From NCBI GenBank assembly GCA_017547845.1, contig JAFYNZ010000046.1, positions 1 through 53,658 on the forward strand: a stretch of 53,658 nt of DNA. The letters are read 5' to 3'. The position numbers and the translations under genes were made by a program. The DNA comes from Muribaculaceae bacterium. Lineage in GTDB: Bacteria > Bacteroidota > Bacteroidia > Bacteroidales > Muribaculaceae. Shown here one piece after another: positions 8,095-15,350 of the stretch; position 1 is the stretch's first letter, and each line of letters begins with the position of its first letter. The notes beneath the pieces are model-generated. The model was not told the origin of the DNA and ran no database searches. It was given only the letters and a program-made list of their open reading frames with translations.

Positions 8095-10044
8095 TTAGTC
8101 AATCTTTAAGGTTTTGCAATTAGCGTCAACAATAAGGTTCACGACTTGTGCCTCCATTAGTAGAATGTCGCACACGCTCTCTCTGTTGTCGATAAAGATG
8201 GGGGCATAGATACCATTGGCTTTTGTGATAGCCTGGATGATATCGAGACCAGCGATAATCTTCATTGCATCGTTAAGGTCACTGAATGGCACTCCGTTCA
8301 CTGTTGCCTCGCATGTCTCAATCTCGCCTCCGTTAACTTGTTGCTCGAACATCTTGAACTTGACAAGTCCGAATAAGCTATTGATGCGTTTCTCGACCTG
8401 CTCCACTCGAGCCTTGCTGAACTGCTGGATGTTGAACTCCACGCCCTCAAGCTCCGTGAGCTGTGCCTGGCTCTCCTGGTACTCGTGCTCAAGTTCTGCG
8501 ATACGCTTGTTGTTAGCTGCGATACGTTCTCTGTCTGCAAGCCACATCTTATTAGCGGATATGCTGTCGATAATCATCATACGCTTGTCTGATAGGTCGC
8601 TTGCATCAGGCACAACAGCCTCGAAGGTCAACTGGTTCTGTAGGTCTGTTACCTTGTTGCGTAGCTCGATGACGGTCTTGTCCGCATCGATGACTGGTCT
8701 GATATTGGGCTGTACTGGCTCTGTGCTGTAGATGCTGCTTGAGGTAATCTGCGATATCTCAATCTCGATATCGAACATCCAGGTCTTGATAGCTTCAATT
8801 TCTCTCTCCTTTGCCTCTGTCGCAGCCTTATTCTCCAGGCCTCGAGCCTTATTGTTGTCAAGCTTACGAGCTATGTTTGCGTTGAACTCGGCTGTCATCT
8901 GAGCCTTCTTTTCCTCAATGTCTGTCTCATCCAGCGAGCGATGGCAAGTAGGACAAATAAAGTTATCATCATCGAATACAAGTATAGCGTTCTTAAATTC
9001 ACGCCACTCTGCGAGGAGCGTCTCTCGTTCTGCTCTTAAGTCTGCAAGCTCCTTTTCTGCACGCTGTAGCGATATGGTCTTATACTTTCGGTCGTTGTTT
9101 AGTGTAGCCACCCTGGAAATAGCGTTCTGGTGCTCTCTCTCTGCGTTTCGGTAATCGGATAATAGTTGTGACTGTAGCTCATATTCACGAGCTGCAAGGC
9201 TACTCTTAACACCAGATAATTGGCGTGCTATCTCTTGCTTCTTGCTTGTTATCTCGTTGAATACCTTTGAGCGGTCTGCGAGCTGTGCGTCAATCTCGGA
9301 GAGCTGTGCCTCCAGGCTCTTGATATCGGCCTCTATCTGTGCCCAGTTCTGAGTCTCGGGCATATCTCTCTTTCGCTCATCAATTCGAGCAGGGATATTA
9401 TCGATGCCATCCTTGATTTTACGCTTCTTGCTCTGTACCTCACGCTTAAGCTCCTCGAGTGTCTTGCCCGAGAGCATAGCGACAAGGTCGGTGAACTGTG
9501 GGTACTGAGCAATGATGTCATCGTTGGTAACATCGCCAGCGAGCTGGAACAGCATTGTTCGCTGATAGTCTTTTTTCTGTGTTGGGAAATAGAGCGGATT
9601 GGTGATGAGCTTGAAGACCTGCTCATCGCAGATGTCGGCTACCTTCTTAGCGTACTCGGTTGCGGTACATGGCACATCGTTGTAGAAGCACTCCACGCTG
9701 TGACCGTTGAAAGTCTCTGTGGCTGAGCCACGCTTCTTCGACCATATCTCAGTATAGCACTTCTTGAGGGTTATCTCCTCGCCGTTAACATCGAGAACGG
9801 CTGTTACCTCGTGAGGAATACGCTCGATAGGCTGATTGTTCTTGTCGAGGGTCTTGATGTTAAACTCCTTGCGGTCCTTTGAGTCTTTGCCGAATAGAAC
9901 CCAGGTGAAAGCATCGAATACAGACGTCTTGCCAGTGCCATTGTAGCCTCTGATGTTTGTCTCGTATTTGTGGAAGTCCACGGTTAGGTTGCGGATACCC
10001 TTGAAGTTGAGTAGGGTAAGCTGCTTGATTACTATTGTTTTCAT
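8095..10044 (-). CDS. Rad50/SbcC-like AAA ATPase
   Basis: This 649-residue SMC-type protein has a Walker A motif GYNGTGKT at residues 33-40, a long coiled coil (about 200-360), and a CPTC zinc-hook at 364-367. A second coiled coil (about 375-560) follows, then a C-terminal ATPase half ending in IFIDNRESV, a Walker B-like strand. It is shorter than bacterial SbcC (about 1,000 aa) and there is no SbcD/Mre11 gene. The neighbouring MBL protein may serve as the nuclease partner. It is probably used for end processing with RecT. Confidence 0.85.
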   Translation of the reverse strand: MKTIVIKQLTLLNFKGIRNLTVDFHKYETNIRGYNGTGKTSVFDAFTWVLFGKDSKDRKEFNIKTLDKNNQPIERIPHEVTAVLDVNGEEITLKKCYTEIWSKKRGSATETFNGHSVECFYNDVPCTATEYAKKVADICDEQVFKLITNPLYFPTQKKDYQRTMLFQLAGDVTNDDIIAQYPQFTDLVAMLSGKTLEELKREVQSKKRKIKDGIDNIPARIDERKRDMPETQNWAQIEADIKSLEAQLSEIDAQLADRSKVFNEITSKKQEIARQLSGVKSSLAAREYELQSQLLSDYRNAEREHQNAISRVATLNNDRKYKTISLQRAEKELADLRAERETLLAEWREFKNAILVFDDDNFICPTCHRSLDETDIEEKKAQMTAEFNANIARKLDNNKARGLENKAATEAKEREIEAIKTWMFDIEIEISQITSSSIYSTEPVQPNIRPVIDADKTVIELRNKVTDLQNQLTFEAVVPDASDLSDKRMMIIDSISANKMWLADRERIAANNKRIAELEHEYQESQAQLTELEGVEFNIQQFSKARVEQVEKRINSLFGLVKFKMFEQQVNGGEIETCEATVNGVPFSDLNDAMKIIAGLDIIQAITKANGIYAPIFIDNRESVCDILLMEAQVVNLIVDANCKTLKID

Positions 10045-10050
10045 GCGTCA

Positions 10051-10344
10051 TTAATTATGTGTTACACAATAAGTCGTTGCCTTGCTTCTTATCTCACTGT
10101 CTGTTGCTTGTCTACCCTGGAGTAGCCAGTTCTCAATCTCCGATTTCTTGAAATAAATCTTACCGCCCAGTGGCTTGTAATATGGTATTGAACGCTGTGA
10201 GGTAAGTCTGTAAATGTGAGCTACTGAAAGATTCGTGAATGTCGAACACTCCTCAATCGAGAGAACCTCTTTTGAGCCAGCAACAATCAACTTTCTTAGC
10301 TCGTCAATCTGTGCTGTTAATTCTTGGAATTCTTTTTCTGCCAT
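10051..10344 (-). CDS. Excisionase-like / MerR-type HTH DNA-binding protein
   Basis: Start at 10344 is chosen because the product then begins MAEKEFQEL and follows the preceding gene with only a 28-bp overlap; a longer frame adds an unlikely Cys-rich N-terminus. The 97 residues contain the helix-turn-helix common in Bacteroidetes Xis-like proteins (LSIEECSTFTNLSVAHIYRL) and then the wing with KIYFKKSEIENWL. It is likely an excision directionality factor or early regulator. Confidence 0.75.
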   Translation of the reverse strand: MAEKEFQELTAQIDELRKLIVAGSKEVLSIEECSTFTNLSVAHIYRLTSQRSIPYYKPLGGKIYFKKSEIENWLLQGRQATDSEIRSKATTYCVTHN

Positions 10345-10526
10345 AATGATTTGCCTTTCTTCTGATAGTCCTCTACATACCATACATAGGGGATGAATAT
10401 TATCATTGCTCCTAAGCAAACACAGTGCCATGCTCCTTGAAATAATCCACCAATGATGCTAACTATTGACAAAAGAGCTATTAGCAACATAACACCCATT
10501 TCTACGTTTCTGATTAACTTGTTCAT
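10317..10526 (-). CDS. Small membrane protein, 69 aa
   Basis: There are two hydrophobic segments (about residues 10-30 and 34-52) followed by a Lys-rich cytoplasmic tail. It is the second gene of the leftward early operon, after the Cro-like gene. Early small membrane proteins often act in superinfection exclusion, but nothing in the sequence proves it. The start lies after the recurring leader AACCTTAAAACAACGCAATA. Confidence 0.65.
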   Translation of the reverse strand: MNKLIRNVEMGVMLLIALLSIVSIIGGLFQGAWHCVCLGAMIIFIPYVWYVEDYQKKGKSLWQKKNSKN

Positions 10527-10551
10527 TATTGCGTTGTTTTAAGGTTAATGT

Positions 10552-10764
10552 TTATTCCTGGGGGAAGAGTCCCTCCACTGATACTCCGAGCTCCCTGGCA
10601 ATCATGTTCTGCGTGAGGAGGTCGGGGGTTTGGCGACCATTGAGCCACATTCGGACAGTCATCTCGCTCTTCATCGTCACCGTTGCAATTCGCTTGATCC
10701 ACCTCGCTTTGGGGGGCGTTGGGTCAAGCTCTTCATAAATCTGCTTGAATGTTTTTTTTGCCAT
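10552..10764 (-). CDS. Cro-like HTH regulator, 70 aa
   Basis: This is a compact basic protein with a helix-turn-helix shape (KSEMTVRMWLNGRQTPDLLT) followed by an ARELGVSVEGLF helix, similar to small lambdoid and Bacteroidetes phage regulators. It is the first gene leftward from the strong TTTG-N20-TATATTTG promoter at 10845-10876. By position it would be the lytic-side partner of the repressor encoded rightward. Confidence 0.7.
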   Translation of the reverse strand: MAKKTFKQIYEELDPTPPKARWIKRIATVTMKSEMTVRMWLNGRQTPDLLTQNMIARELGVSVEGLFPQE

Positions 10765-10787
10765 AGTTTATATTTTCTTTGGTTTTA

Positions 10788-10819
10788 GTTGCTTGTTAAG
10801 CACAAAATCGCTATATTTG
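10788..10819 (+). promoter_or_regulatory. Rightward repressor promoter
   Basis: The -7 box TATATTTG is at 10812-10819 and the -33 box GTTG (consensus TTTG) at 10788-10791, 20 bp apart, as for the Bacteroidales primary sigma factor. A 15-bp palindrome (10789-10803) covers the -33 box. Transcription would run through the opposing leftward promoter to the repressor gene at 10933. Confidence 0.65.
10789..10803. promoter_or_regulatory. Operator-like palindrome, site 1 (lysogeny switch)
   Basis: TTGCTTGTTAAGCAC; its reverse complement is GTGCTTAACAAGCAA. Related 15-mers lie at 34636, 34815 and 49874. It overlaps the -33 box of the repressor promoter, so a bound protein would control the lysogeny switch. 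Confidence 0.6.
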
Positions 10820-10844
10820 TTCGCAAATATTTTGTTTCTTGGTG

Positions 10845-10876
10845 CAAATATAAACACTTTTATTGGTCTGTCCAAA
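10845..10876 (-). promoter_or_regulatory. Leftward early promoter
   Basis: On the minus strand the -33 box TTTG (10873-10876) and -7 box TATATTTG (10845-10852) are separated by exactly 20 bp, a full Bacteroidales consensus. It should drive the Cro-like gene and the early operon. It faces the rightward promoter, so their first transcripts are antisense to each other. Confidence 0.75.
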
Positions 10877-10897
10877 TAAAAGACTGTATTTTTTTAC

Positions 10898-10911
10898 ACA
10901 AATCCATTTGT
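10898..10911. promoter_or_regulatory. Palindrome in the repressor leader
   Basis: ACAAATCCATTTGT has perfect 6-bp arms around CC. It lies 21 bp before the repressor ATG and about 20 bp behind the leftward promoter. It is a possible second operator, of a different sequence class from the 15-bp sites. Confidence 0.4.
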
Positions 10912-10932
10912 ATAATACATAACTACTTGATT

Positions 10933-11271
10933 ATGAGCGGAAAAGAGTTAAAAGAGATTTTGAAGGCAGACGGAGTGAATTTGAGCGATTTAGCTGAAAA
11001 GTTGGGTTTTAACAGCGACCAACGCCTACACTCTGCCTTGACGGCAAAAGATGTCAAGAGCGGCTTATTAGAGGCAATAGCCCGTGCGACCAACAAAAGT
11101 ATTTGCCATTTCTACGGAGATTGCACCAACACTATATCGACGGAGAATAGTGTTGCTGTCACTGGTTCGGGTAACTCAGTGAACACTTTATCAGAGAGGT
11201 TCATCGACCTCCTGGAGAAAAAAGACCAGCAGATAGATAGACTGCTCGGACTACTGGAGAAGAACAATTAA
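10933..11271 (+). CDS. Phage repressor-like HTH protein
   Basis: The open frame extends upstream to 10789, but ATG 10933 is chosen because the -7 box and both operators lie in the longer version and the HTH begins directly after. The 112 residues show an N-terminal helix-turn-helix (GVNLSDLAEKLGF... about 10-50), a Ser/Gly/Asn/Thr linker (about 60-85) and a C-terminal coiled coil (LLEKKDQQIDRLLGLLEK), suitable for dimerisation. No LexA-type peptidase domain is present. It probably maintains lysogeny; release would need an anti-repressor rather than self-cleavage. Confidence 0.75.
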   Translation: MSGKELKEILKADGVNLSDLAEKLGFNSDQRLHSALTAKDVKSGLLEAIARATNKSICHFYGDCTNTISTENSVAVTGSGNSVNTLSERFIDLLEKKDQQIDRLLGLLEKNN

Positions 11272-11290
11272 CCTTAAACCATTAAATGCT

Positions 11291-11716
11291 ATGAGAAAGA
11301 TTATCACTTTAGCAATGATGCTTGGTCTGATTGGCATTGCATCATGCTCAACTAACGAGGAGGGCGGAGTAGTAAATGAGAACGACCTTACAAAAATAGA
11401 CTTATCATCGCCCGATGCTCTCATCGGAGAATGGGAGGTTATGGAGGAGTATGATACATTCAAAGATGACTTTGTATATGCAGACGATAAGGAGATATGG
11501 GAAATAAGCGATGATGGCACAATGATACGTTACTACGATTTTGCAAGGAAGAATATCGGCACATGGACGTATGACAATGGTATCTTGACTTTTACCTACG
11601 ACTTTTACGGAGAGTGTGTAGATACATATCAGTTTAGCCATCACAGCCAGTGGAGACTCAAGGTTGTTAGAACAAGTCATAATTTCACTGAAACACTTTT
11701 AATTCATAGACTATGA
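11291..11716 (+). CDS. Lipoprotein with lipocalin-like domain, lysogenic conversion candidate
   Basis: The N-terminus is an SPase II signal with a lipobox ending at IASC (Cys about residue 19), followed by an acidic Asn/Glu spacer as in Bacteroidetes surface-exported lipoproteins. The remainder (LIGEWEVME..., GTWTYDNGILTF) resembles lipocalin-like lipoproteins of this phylum. It is encoded between two regulators in the rightward lysogeny operon, so the prophage likely expresses it. Superinfection exclusion or surface change is the best guess. Confidence 0.75.
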   Translation: MRKIITLAMMLGLIGIASCSTNEEGGVVNENDLTKIDLSSPDALIGEWEVMEEYDTFKDDFVYADDKEIWEISDDGTMIRYYDFARKNIGTWTYDNGILTFTYDFYGECVDTYQFSHHSQWRLKVVRTSHNFTETLLIHRL

Positions 11717-11913
11717 AGTATCACTGGATAGTTATCGAGACGCTTCTCGATTGTATAGAGAACGGAGTTGATGAAAAAAAGCTCCGTAATGCCACTTTAC
11801 AGCTCGATATAGAGCTTGATAGATGCTTGGTGGGTAATTTACCCACTGAAGAGTTAGAACGCCTAAAAAGCACGTTAGAACGCTTAAATTACGATATCGC
11901 ACATAATGAGTAG
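11713..11913 (+). CDS. Small helical protein, 66 aa
   Basis: The ATG overlaps the lipoprotein stop (ATGA), and its 3' end overlaps the next gene by 8 bp, so it is translated as part of the operon. The sequence is helical with regular Leu and Glu spacing (residues 15-60), suggesting a small coiled-coil protein. No known family was recognised. Confidence 0.65.
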   Translation: MKYHWIVIETLLDCIENGVDEKKLRNATLQLDIELDRCLVGNLPTEELERLKSTLERLNYDIAHNE

Positions 11914-12178
11914 AACGAGAGCTTATAAACAAGAGACACTCGATATCCAAAAGCGATACTTCGAGGTGATGCAGGAGCTGCTTGATGAGAAGCGGATTCC
12001 TGGTGGTCTTGCTGGCTTCTGTGAAACCTACGGCTTTGACCGTCGTCATTGGTACGCACAGAAGATTGATAACGGCAGAGGATACTTCGAGGTGGCGTGG
12101 CTTGTTCCGCTGATTAAGTATTTCAAGGTCTCTGCTAACTGGCTACTGCTCGGAACTGGCAAGGTCTACAAAGGATAA
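11906..12178 (+). CDS. Second phage repressor-like HTH protein, 90 aa
   Basis: The C-terminal end (LVPLIKYFKVSANWLLLGTGK) is the typical end of the repressor HTH domain in Bacteroidetes phages, where helix 5 is followed by the S-A-N-W-L-L-x-G motif. The helix-turn-helix precedes it at about residues 30-55. It is the last gene of the lysogeny operon and could act beside the first repressor, for instance on a separate operator type. Confidence 0.7.
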   Translation: MSRTRAYKQETLDIQKRYFEVMQELLDEKRIPGGLAGFCETYGFDRRHWYAQKIDNGRGYFEVAWLVPLIKYFKVSANWLLLGTGKVYKG

Positions 12179-12199
12179 CCCCGATGGGGGAGGATTAAA

Positions 12200-12240
12200 G
12201 GAGGGGGTAAAATGAAATGCGATTTTACCTCCTCTTGCTT
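12200..12240 (+). terminator. Rho-independent terminator of the lysogeny operon
   Basis: The stem GGAGG(GG)GTAAAAT pairs with ATTTTAC(CTCCT) around loop GAAATGCG, followed by a T-rich tail (TTGCTTTTG). It lies 22 bp after the last rightward gene. Confidence 0.75.
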
Positions 12241-12348
12241 TTGTGTGTGACACATACATACGCACACATGCACACACGCACGCTTTTGTTGTCGTAGATA
12301 ATAATATATATTCTTATATTCTTATAGTGTCGTTGTTTGATTGTTAAC

Positions 12349-12372
12349 TTGCTCGTTGATTTGCTCGTTGAT
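12349..12372. repeat. Iteron pair A
   Basis: Two tandem copies of TTGCTCGTTGAT at 12349-12360 and 12361-12372. They share the 10-bp core with the four repeats in the initiator gene. Confidence 0.8.
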
Positions 12373-12427
12373 TGAAATTTTTACGTCTCTGTAACTCATT
12401 GATATTCGCTTATTTATACTACCTTTT

Positions 12428-12463
12428 CTGCTCGTTGATTTGCTCGTTGATTTGCTCGTTGAT
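12428..12463. repeat. Iteron triplet B
   Basis: Three 12-bp copies: CTGCTCGTTGAT at 12428, TTGCTCGTTGAT at 12440 and again at 12452. Together with pair A this makes five sites around an AT-rich spacer. Confidence 0.8.
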
Positions 12464-12504
12464 TTTTTCAATGTTCAAAATAAATTCAAAATTTGAATAC
12501 AAAT

Positions 12505-12540
12505 AAAGCAAGCAATGGTGTTTTGCTTGCTTTATGTTTC
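12505..12540 (-). terminator. Bidirectional terminator between the iterons and the integrase
   Basis: Perfect 10-bp stem AAAGCAAGCA / TGCTTGCTTT (12505-12514 and 12524-12533) with a T-rich flank on both strands. It would end integrase transcripts and protect the iteron region. Confidence 0.7.
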
Positions 12541-12551
12541 TTTTGCAGTTT

Positions 12552-13688
12552 CTATAGAATGTCGGGGATAGAAGCTACGGCTGCTTGCTTGTTTTTATCC
12601 AGGACCTTTGCGTATATCTGTGTCGTTCCGATCTCTCGATGACCAAGCAATTTGCTGACCGTGTATATATCTGTTCCCAGGTCGAGCATCATAACAGCAA
12701 AGGTGTGTCGAGCACAGTGAAACGTGATGTCCTTCTTGATGCCAGCTCTCTGTATCCACACCTTGATAATCTCATTCGTAACAGATGTAGTGTATATATT
12801 GTCGAACACCTTTTCATCATCGCTCTTTCTATTGCCCATAAGTTCTGCTGCTTGCTTATTGATGTCGAGATACTCTTGCCCACCAGTCTTCTTCTGCTTG
12901 AAGATTATTCGTGTGTATTCGCCCTGCTGGTGCACCTCTCCCCAGGTGAGCTTTATGATATCGCTTCTGCGTAGTCCAGTGAGGCACGAAAAGAGAAACG
13001 CCTTTCTTACGCTTTCAACCTCACATTCTACTTTAGTCAGCATCTGTAACTCATCGAGTGTGAGATACATTCGTGTACTTTCTTCGCCCTTGAAGCTCTC
13101 TATGCCTCTAAGTGGATTGTTCGCTATAATTCTATCCTCGAACGCCTTGTTCAAGCAAGCTCGAAGTTTGTTGAAGTAACTCTGCTTAGAGTTCTCAGAC
13201 AGAAGCTTATTGCCAGCTCGCTTCTTGGGGCAACAGCTCCATATATACGCTTTCTTATCCAGGAACTCCTTGAAGCCCTCTACCCATTTGGGGGTTATCT
13301 CTGCGAACGTGATATTTTGGTTCTTCTCGTATTGCTCCAGGTATCGCAATGCTGATATCCAGTTTCCCCAGTTACTCTTGCTAACCTCGCCCAGTCGTTT
13401 ATCACACATATCCTTGTAGTAGTCGAAGAACCTGGTGTTTTCTGCAAAGTCGTTCTTGAAGCCGTATTCGTGGTTCTGAACCTCGACTACTCGCTTAGCC
13501 TTGATGGCTTCAGCCAGTCTCATAGTCTCTCGGTTCTTCTCTTTGTCGGCTCGTGATGTCTCGGGGATGAGATAGAGCTTGAGGTATTCATACTCTCGCT
13601 TACCATTTAGATAGATGTCAAGATAGAGCGAAGTGTTGCCCGTGGTAAGCTTTCTCTTTCGTAGTTTTACTGATTCCTTGTTGTTCAT
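12552..13688 (-). CDS. int: Tyrosine recombinase (phage integrase)
   Basis: Start at 13688 (MNNKESVKL) is chosen over 13739, which adds a Cys/Gln-rich leader. The 378-residue protein has an Arm/SAM-like N-terminal part with a phage integrase core-binding domain (about 95-190). The catalytic domain has TGLRRSD (Arg near 240), H-x-x-R (HCAR, 324-327), LLGHRE (His near 350) and the nucleophile Tyr near 359 (QIYAKV). It integrates and excises the prophage. The attachment site should lie in the non-coding DNA upstream (13.7-14.15 kb). Confidence 0.92.
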   Translation of the reverse strand: MNNKESVKLRKRKLTTGNTSLYLDIYLNGKREYEYLKLYLIPETSRADKEKNRETMRLAEAIKAKRVVEVQNHEYGFKNDFAENTRFFDYYKDMCDKRLGEVSKSNWGNWISALRYLEQYEKNQNITFAEITPKWVEGFKEFLDKKAYIWSCCPKKRAGNKLLSENSKQSYFNKLRACLNKAFEDRIIANNPLRGIESFKGEESTRMYLTLDELQMLTKVECEVESVRKAFLFSCLTGLRRSDIIKLTWGEVHQQGEYTRIIFKQKKTGGQEYLDINKQAAELMGNRKSDDEKVFDNIYTTSVTNEIIKVWIQRAGIKKDITFHCARHTFAVMMLDLGTDIYTVSKLLGHREIGTTQIYAKVLDKNKQAAVASIPDIL

Positions 13689-13712
13689 AGTTTGTTGCGT
13701 TTGTTGCTCATT

Positions 13713-13726
13713 GTTGTTCGAGCAAC
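13713..13726. promoter_or_regulatory. Palindrome in the integrase leader
   Basis: GTTGTTCGAGCAAC is a near-perfect inverted repeat (one mismatch) 25 bp before the integrase start. Just beside it, TTGCTCATTG (13704-13713) differs by one base from the iteron core. It may be an integrase arm site or an initiator site. Confidence 0.4.
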
Positions 13727-13739
13727 AAAGTAACAACAA

Positions 13740-14157
13740 AAAAACGACAAACGGTGCAAACTGGAAACAAAAATGAAGATTTATGATATTTTCTTATAAC
13801 GCTGGGAATCATGATAATTTTTAGCACTGGTAGCACTTATTTTAGCACTATTCTCGAAATGTTAAAAAGTGTTACTTTCCGATGCAGAATGTCAACTTAT
13901 CATCTGAGAATGTGCGTAAGCTTCGACAAATCACTGCATTACAGCGGGGTTAGCTATCGTTTACTATATCACGAGCAACAAATCAGCAACAAAAGTGTAA
14001 AAAACGGTGTTTTTAGCCGTTTTTCAAGTGACAATATAATGCTTTTTTCTGATATGGCAAAATTGATAAAATAAGGTCTGTCGATTTGCGATTTCTGCTT
14101 ATTGTGTAGAGGTGTGATAAAATAAGTATTGGTCGAGTACCTTAATATATAAAAGAA
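13740..14157. other. Non-coding region likely to contain attP
   Basis: There is no gene in about 420 bp between the integrase and the late terminator. The DNA is AT-rich, with two copies of GATAAAATAAG 51 bp apart (14065 and 14116) and further GAGCAACAAA motifs (around 13973 and 13720) that could be arm sites. The core of attP cannot be named without host flanks. Confidence 0.5.
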
Positions 14158-14189
14158 GCAGACCGTCACCACTTGGGTAGACGGTCCGC
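14145..14189 (-). terminator. Leftward terminator hairpin after the late operon
   Basis: GACCGTC (14161-14167) pairs with GACGGTC (14180-14186), extended by two outer pairs past a mismatch. On the minus strand it is followed by TTCTTTTATATATT. It can end the late operon and also a short RNA from the promoter at 14225-14255. Confidence 0.65.
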
Positions 14190-14224
14190 ACAACGCAATA
14201 CTGATACAATAGTAATCAGTGCTG

Positions 14225-14255
14225 CAAAGGTAGTCATTTTTTTTGAATATCCAAA
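14225..14255 (-). promoter_or_regulatory. Leftward consensus promoter, possible short RNA
   Basis: On the minus strand -33 TTTG (14252-14255) and -7 TACCTTTG (14225-14232) are 19 bp apart. The terminator hairpin lies about 30 bp after the expected start, so the main product would be an RNA of about 70 nt. If read-through occurs it would reach the integrase. Confidence 0.65.
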
Positions 14256-14303
14256 CCGTTACGATTTGTCACGCTTTGTAGTATATATAAGAATAGGGGA
14301 ACG

Positions 14304-14320
14304 TGTCGGAAATTCCGACA
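14304..14320. promoter_or_regulatory. Perfect 17-bp palindrome
   Basis: TGTCGGAAATTCCGACA has 8-bp arms around a single A. It lies 33 bp past the last late gene and about 50 bp upstream of the short-RNA promoter. It could be a protein binding site. Confidence 0.5.
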
Positions 14321-14352
14321 TCTTCAGTTGCCGAATAATACTCTGTAACTGG

Positions 14353-14856
14353 CTAAAAGTTGTAACCGAACGTCACGCCCAGACCGACATACGGCTGTGG
14401 TCCTTTGGGAGTGTAGCCATATCCGCCTTGCACTCCGAGCGACACGCCCCAACGTTTACGCTGCTTGATAGTCTCGGTGGTGGTGATGTAGGCTGTTCGT
14501 GGGTAGACCTCCATACTTTTGAGCCGTGGATTGAAGCCCTCGATTACTGCTCGGTACTCATCACTTGCGTATATACGTTCCTCGATGGGCAGATTAACCC
14601 ACATCGTATCTCGTACCGTGTCACGCACAATCACTGGCACCTTCACTTGCTCTGTCCTCACAATGGTTCGCACTACCTCCTGGGGGTAGTACTCTCGAAT
14701 GGTATCACGGACGACGACGGTATCACGCTCTATGCGGGTCTCCACGTTGTCGACCTGCTTGACGGTGGCACGCCCAAAGAAGAACGTGCCAACCATACCA
14801 AGCAGAATGATGATGCCTCCGAGGATGGCTATAGTCTTATTTACCTCTGCGTTCAT
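14353..14856 (-). CDS. Membrane-anchored periplasmic protein, single-molecule spanin candidate
   Basis: The 167 residues show an N-terminal transmembrane helix (about 8-28), a Val/Arg/Thr-rich periplasmic segment with repeating DTVxVRDTI-type units (about 40-85), and a C-terminal region of Gly/aromatic strands ending in Phe (VGLGVTFGYNF), like an outer-membrane beta signal. A protein linking both membranes fits a spanin role in lysis. It is the last gene of the late operon. Similar proteins are common in Bacteroidales phages with no assigned function. Confidence 0.65.
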   Translation of the reverse strand: MNAEVNKTIAILGGIIILLGMVGTFFFGRATVKQVDNVETRIERDTVVVRDTIREYYPQEVVRTIVRTEQVKVPVIVRDTVRDTMWVNLPIEERIYASDEYRAVIEGFNPRLKSMEVYPRTAYITTTETIKQRKRWGVSLGVQGGYGYTPKGPQPYVGLGVTFGYNF

Positions 14857-15346
14857 CTCGTTTCAAGATATAGCCTACCCAGGCGAACGCCTTGCGTGTT
14901 GCCAGGTAGTCGGGGTTGTGGTCATTTAGGTACGCCTCACGCTCGAAGCAGTTGTCTCGATACGCATCAATCCATGCCTGGGAGATAATACCCCACAGCT
15001 TCATGAACTTCACTACAATACCCTCGCCCTTCACGAATCCGAATGATAGTGATAGGTTGTGATAGGGTGGTAGTATGAGTTCCATGAAAAAGCCGAATAA
15101 ATAGATTACAAAGGGGATAACCAGGCAGCCCAACAAATACCACCAGCTTGCAAAGATATTGCACAGAATAAGGCTTAGAAGGGCTGCGATGCCCAGTATC
15201 TCATATTGCTGATAGGTATGAGTCTGCTCGTGACGCTTGGTCGTGATAGACATACTATTCTCGGGAACTCGGCTGAACACGAGTCCCAGGATGTTCATTG
15301 CCCCGAACCCTTTGAAGGGGATGACCTTGTTGTAGATGATACGCAT
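14837..15346 (-). CDS. Integral membrane protein with HExxH zinc-protease motif
   Basis: The 169-residue product has HEQTH (about residues 39-43) followed by two or three hydrophobic segments (about 50-95) and a later Glu (FEREAY about 136-142) that could be the third zinc ligand of a gluzincin. It overlaps the next gene by 20 bp. Late position in the lysis area suggests a role in envelope disruption or maturation. No substrate is known. Confidence 0.7.
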   Translation of the reverse strand: MRIIYNKVIPFKGFGAMNILGLVFSRVPENSMSITTKRHEQTHTYQQYEILGIAALLSLILCNIFASWWYLLGCLVIPFVIYLFGFFMELILPPYHNLSLSFGFVKGEGIVVKFMKLWGIISQAWIDAYRDNCFEREAYLNDHNPDYLATRKAFAWVGYILKRDERRGK

Positions 15347-15350
15347 AGCC

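Larger units (their letters stand above)
12179..12551. other. Intergenic region with candidate replication origin
   Basis: This 373-bp gap holds, in order, the operon terminator, an alternating purine-pyrimidine CA/TG tract (about 12242-12283), an AT-rich stretch (about 12299-12326), two iterons, a 55-bp AT-rich spacer, three more iterons, and a terminator hairpin shared with the integrase end. Iterons plus AT-rich DNA and no gene are the hallmarks of an origin. Confidence 0.65.

Noticed and set aside
12349-12463. Iteron repeats as a CRISPR array
   Set aside because: Units are 12 bp in direct tandem without unique spacers, and no cas genes are present.
14173-14988. Rightward 271-codon open frame
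   Set aside because: It lies antisense to two well-supported late genes and begins inside a terminator stem; its composition is that of a shadow frame.
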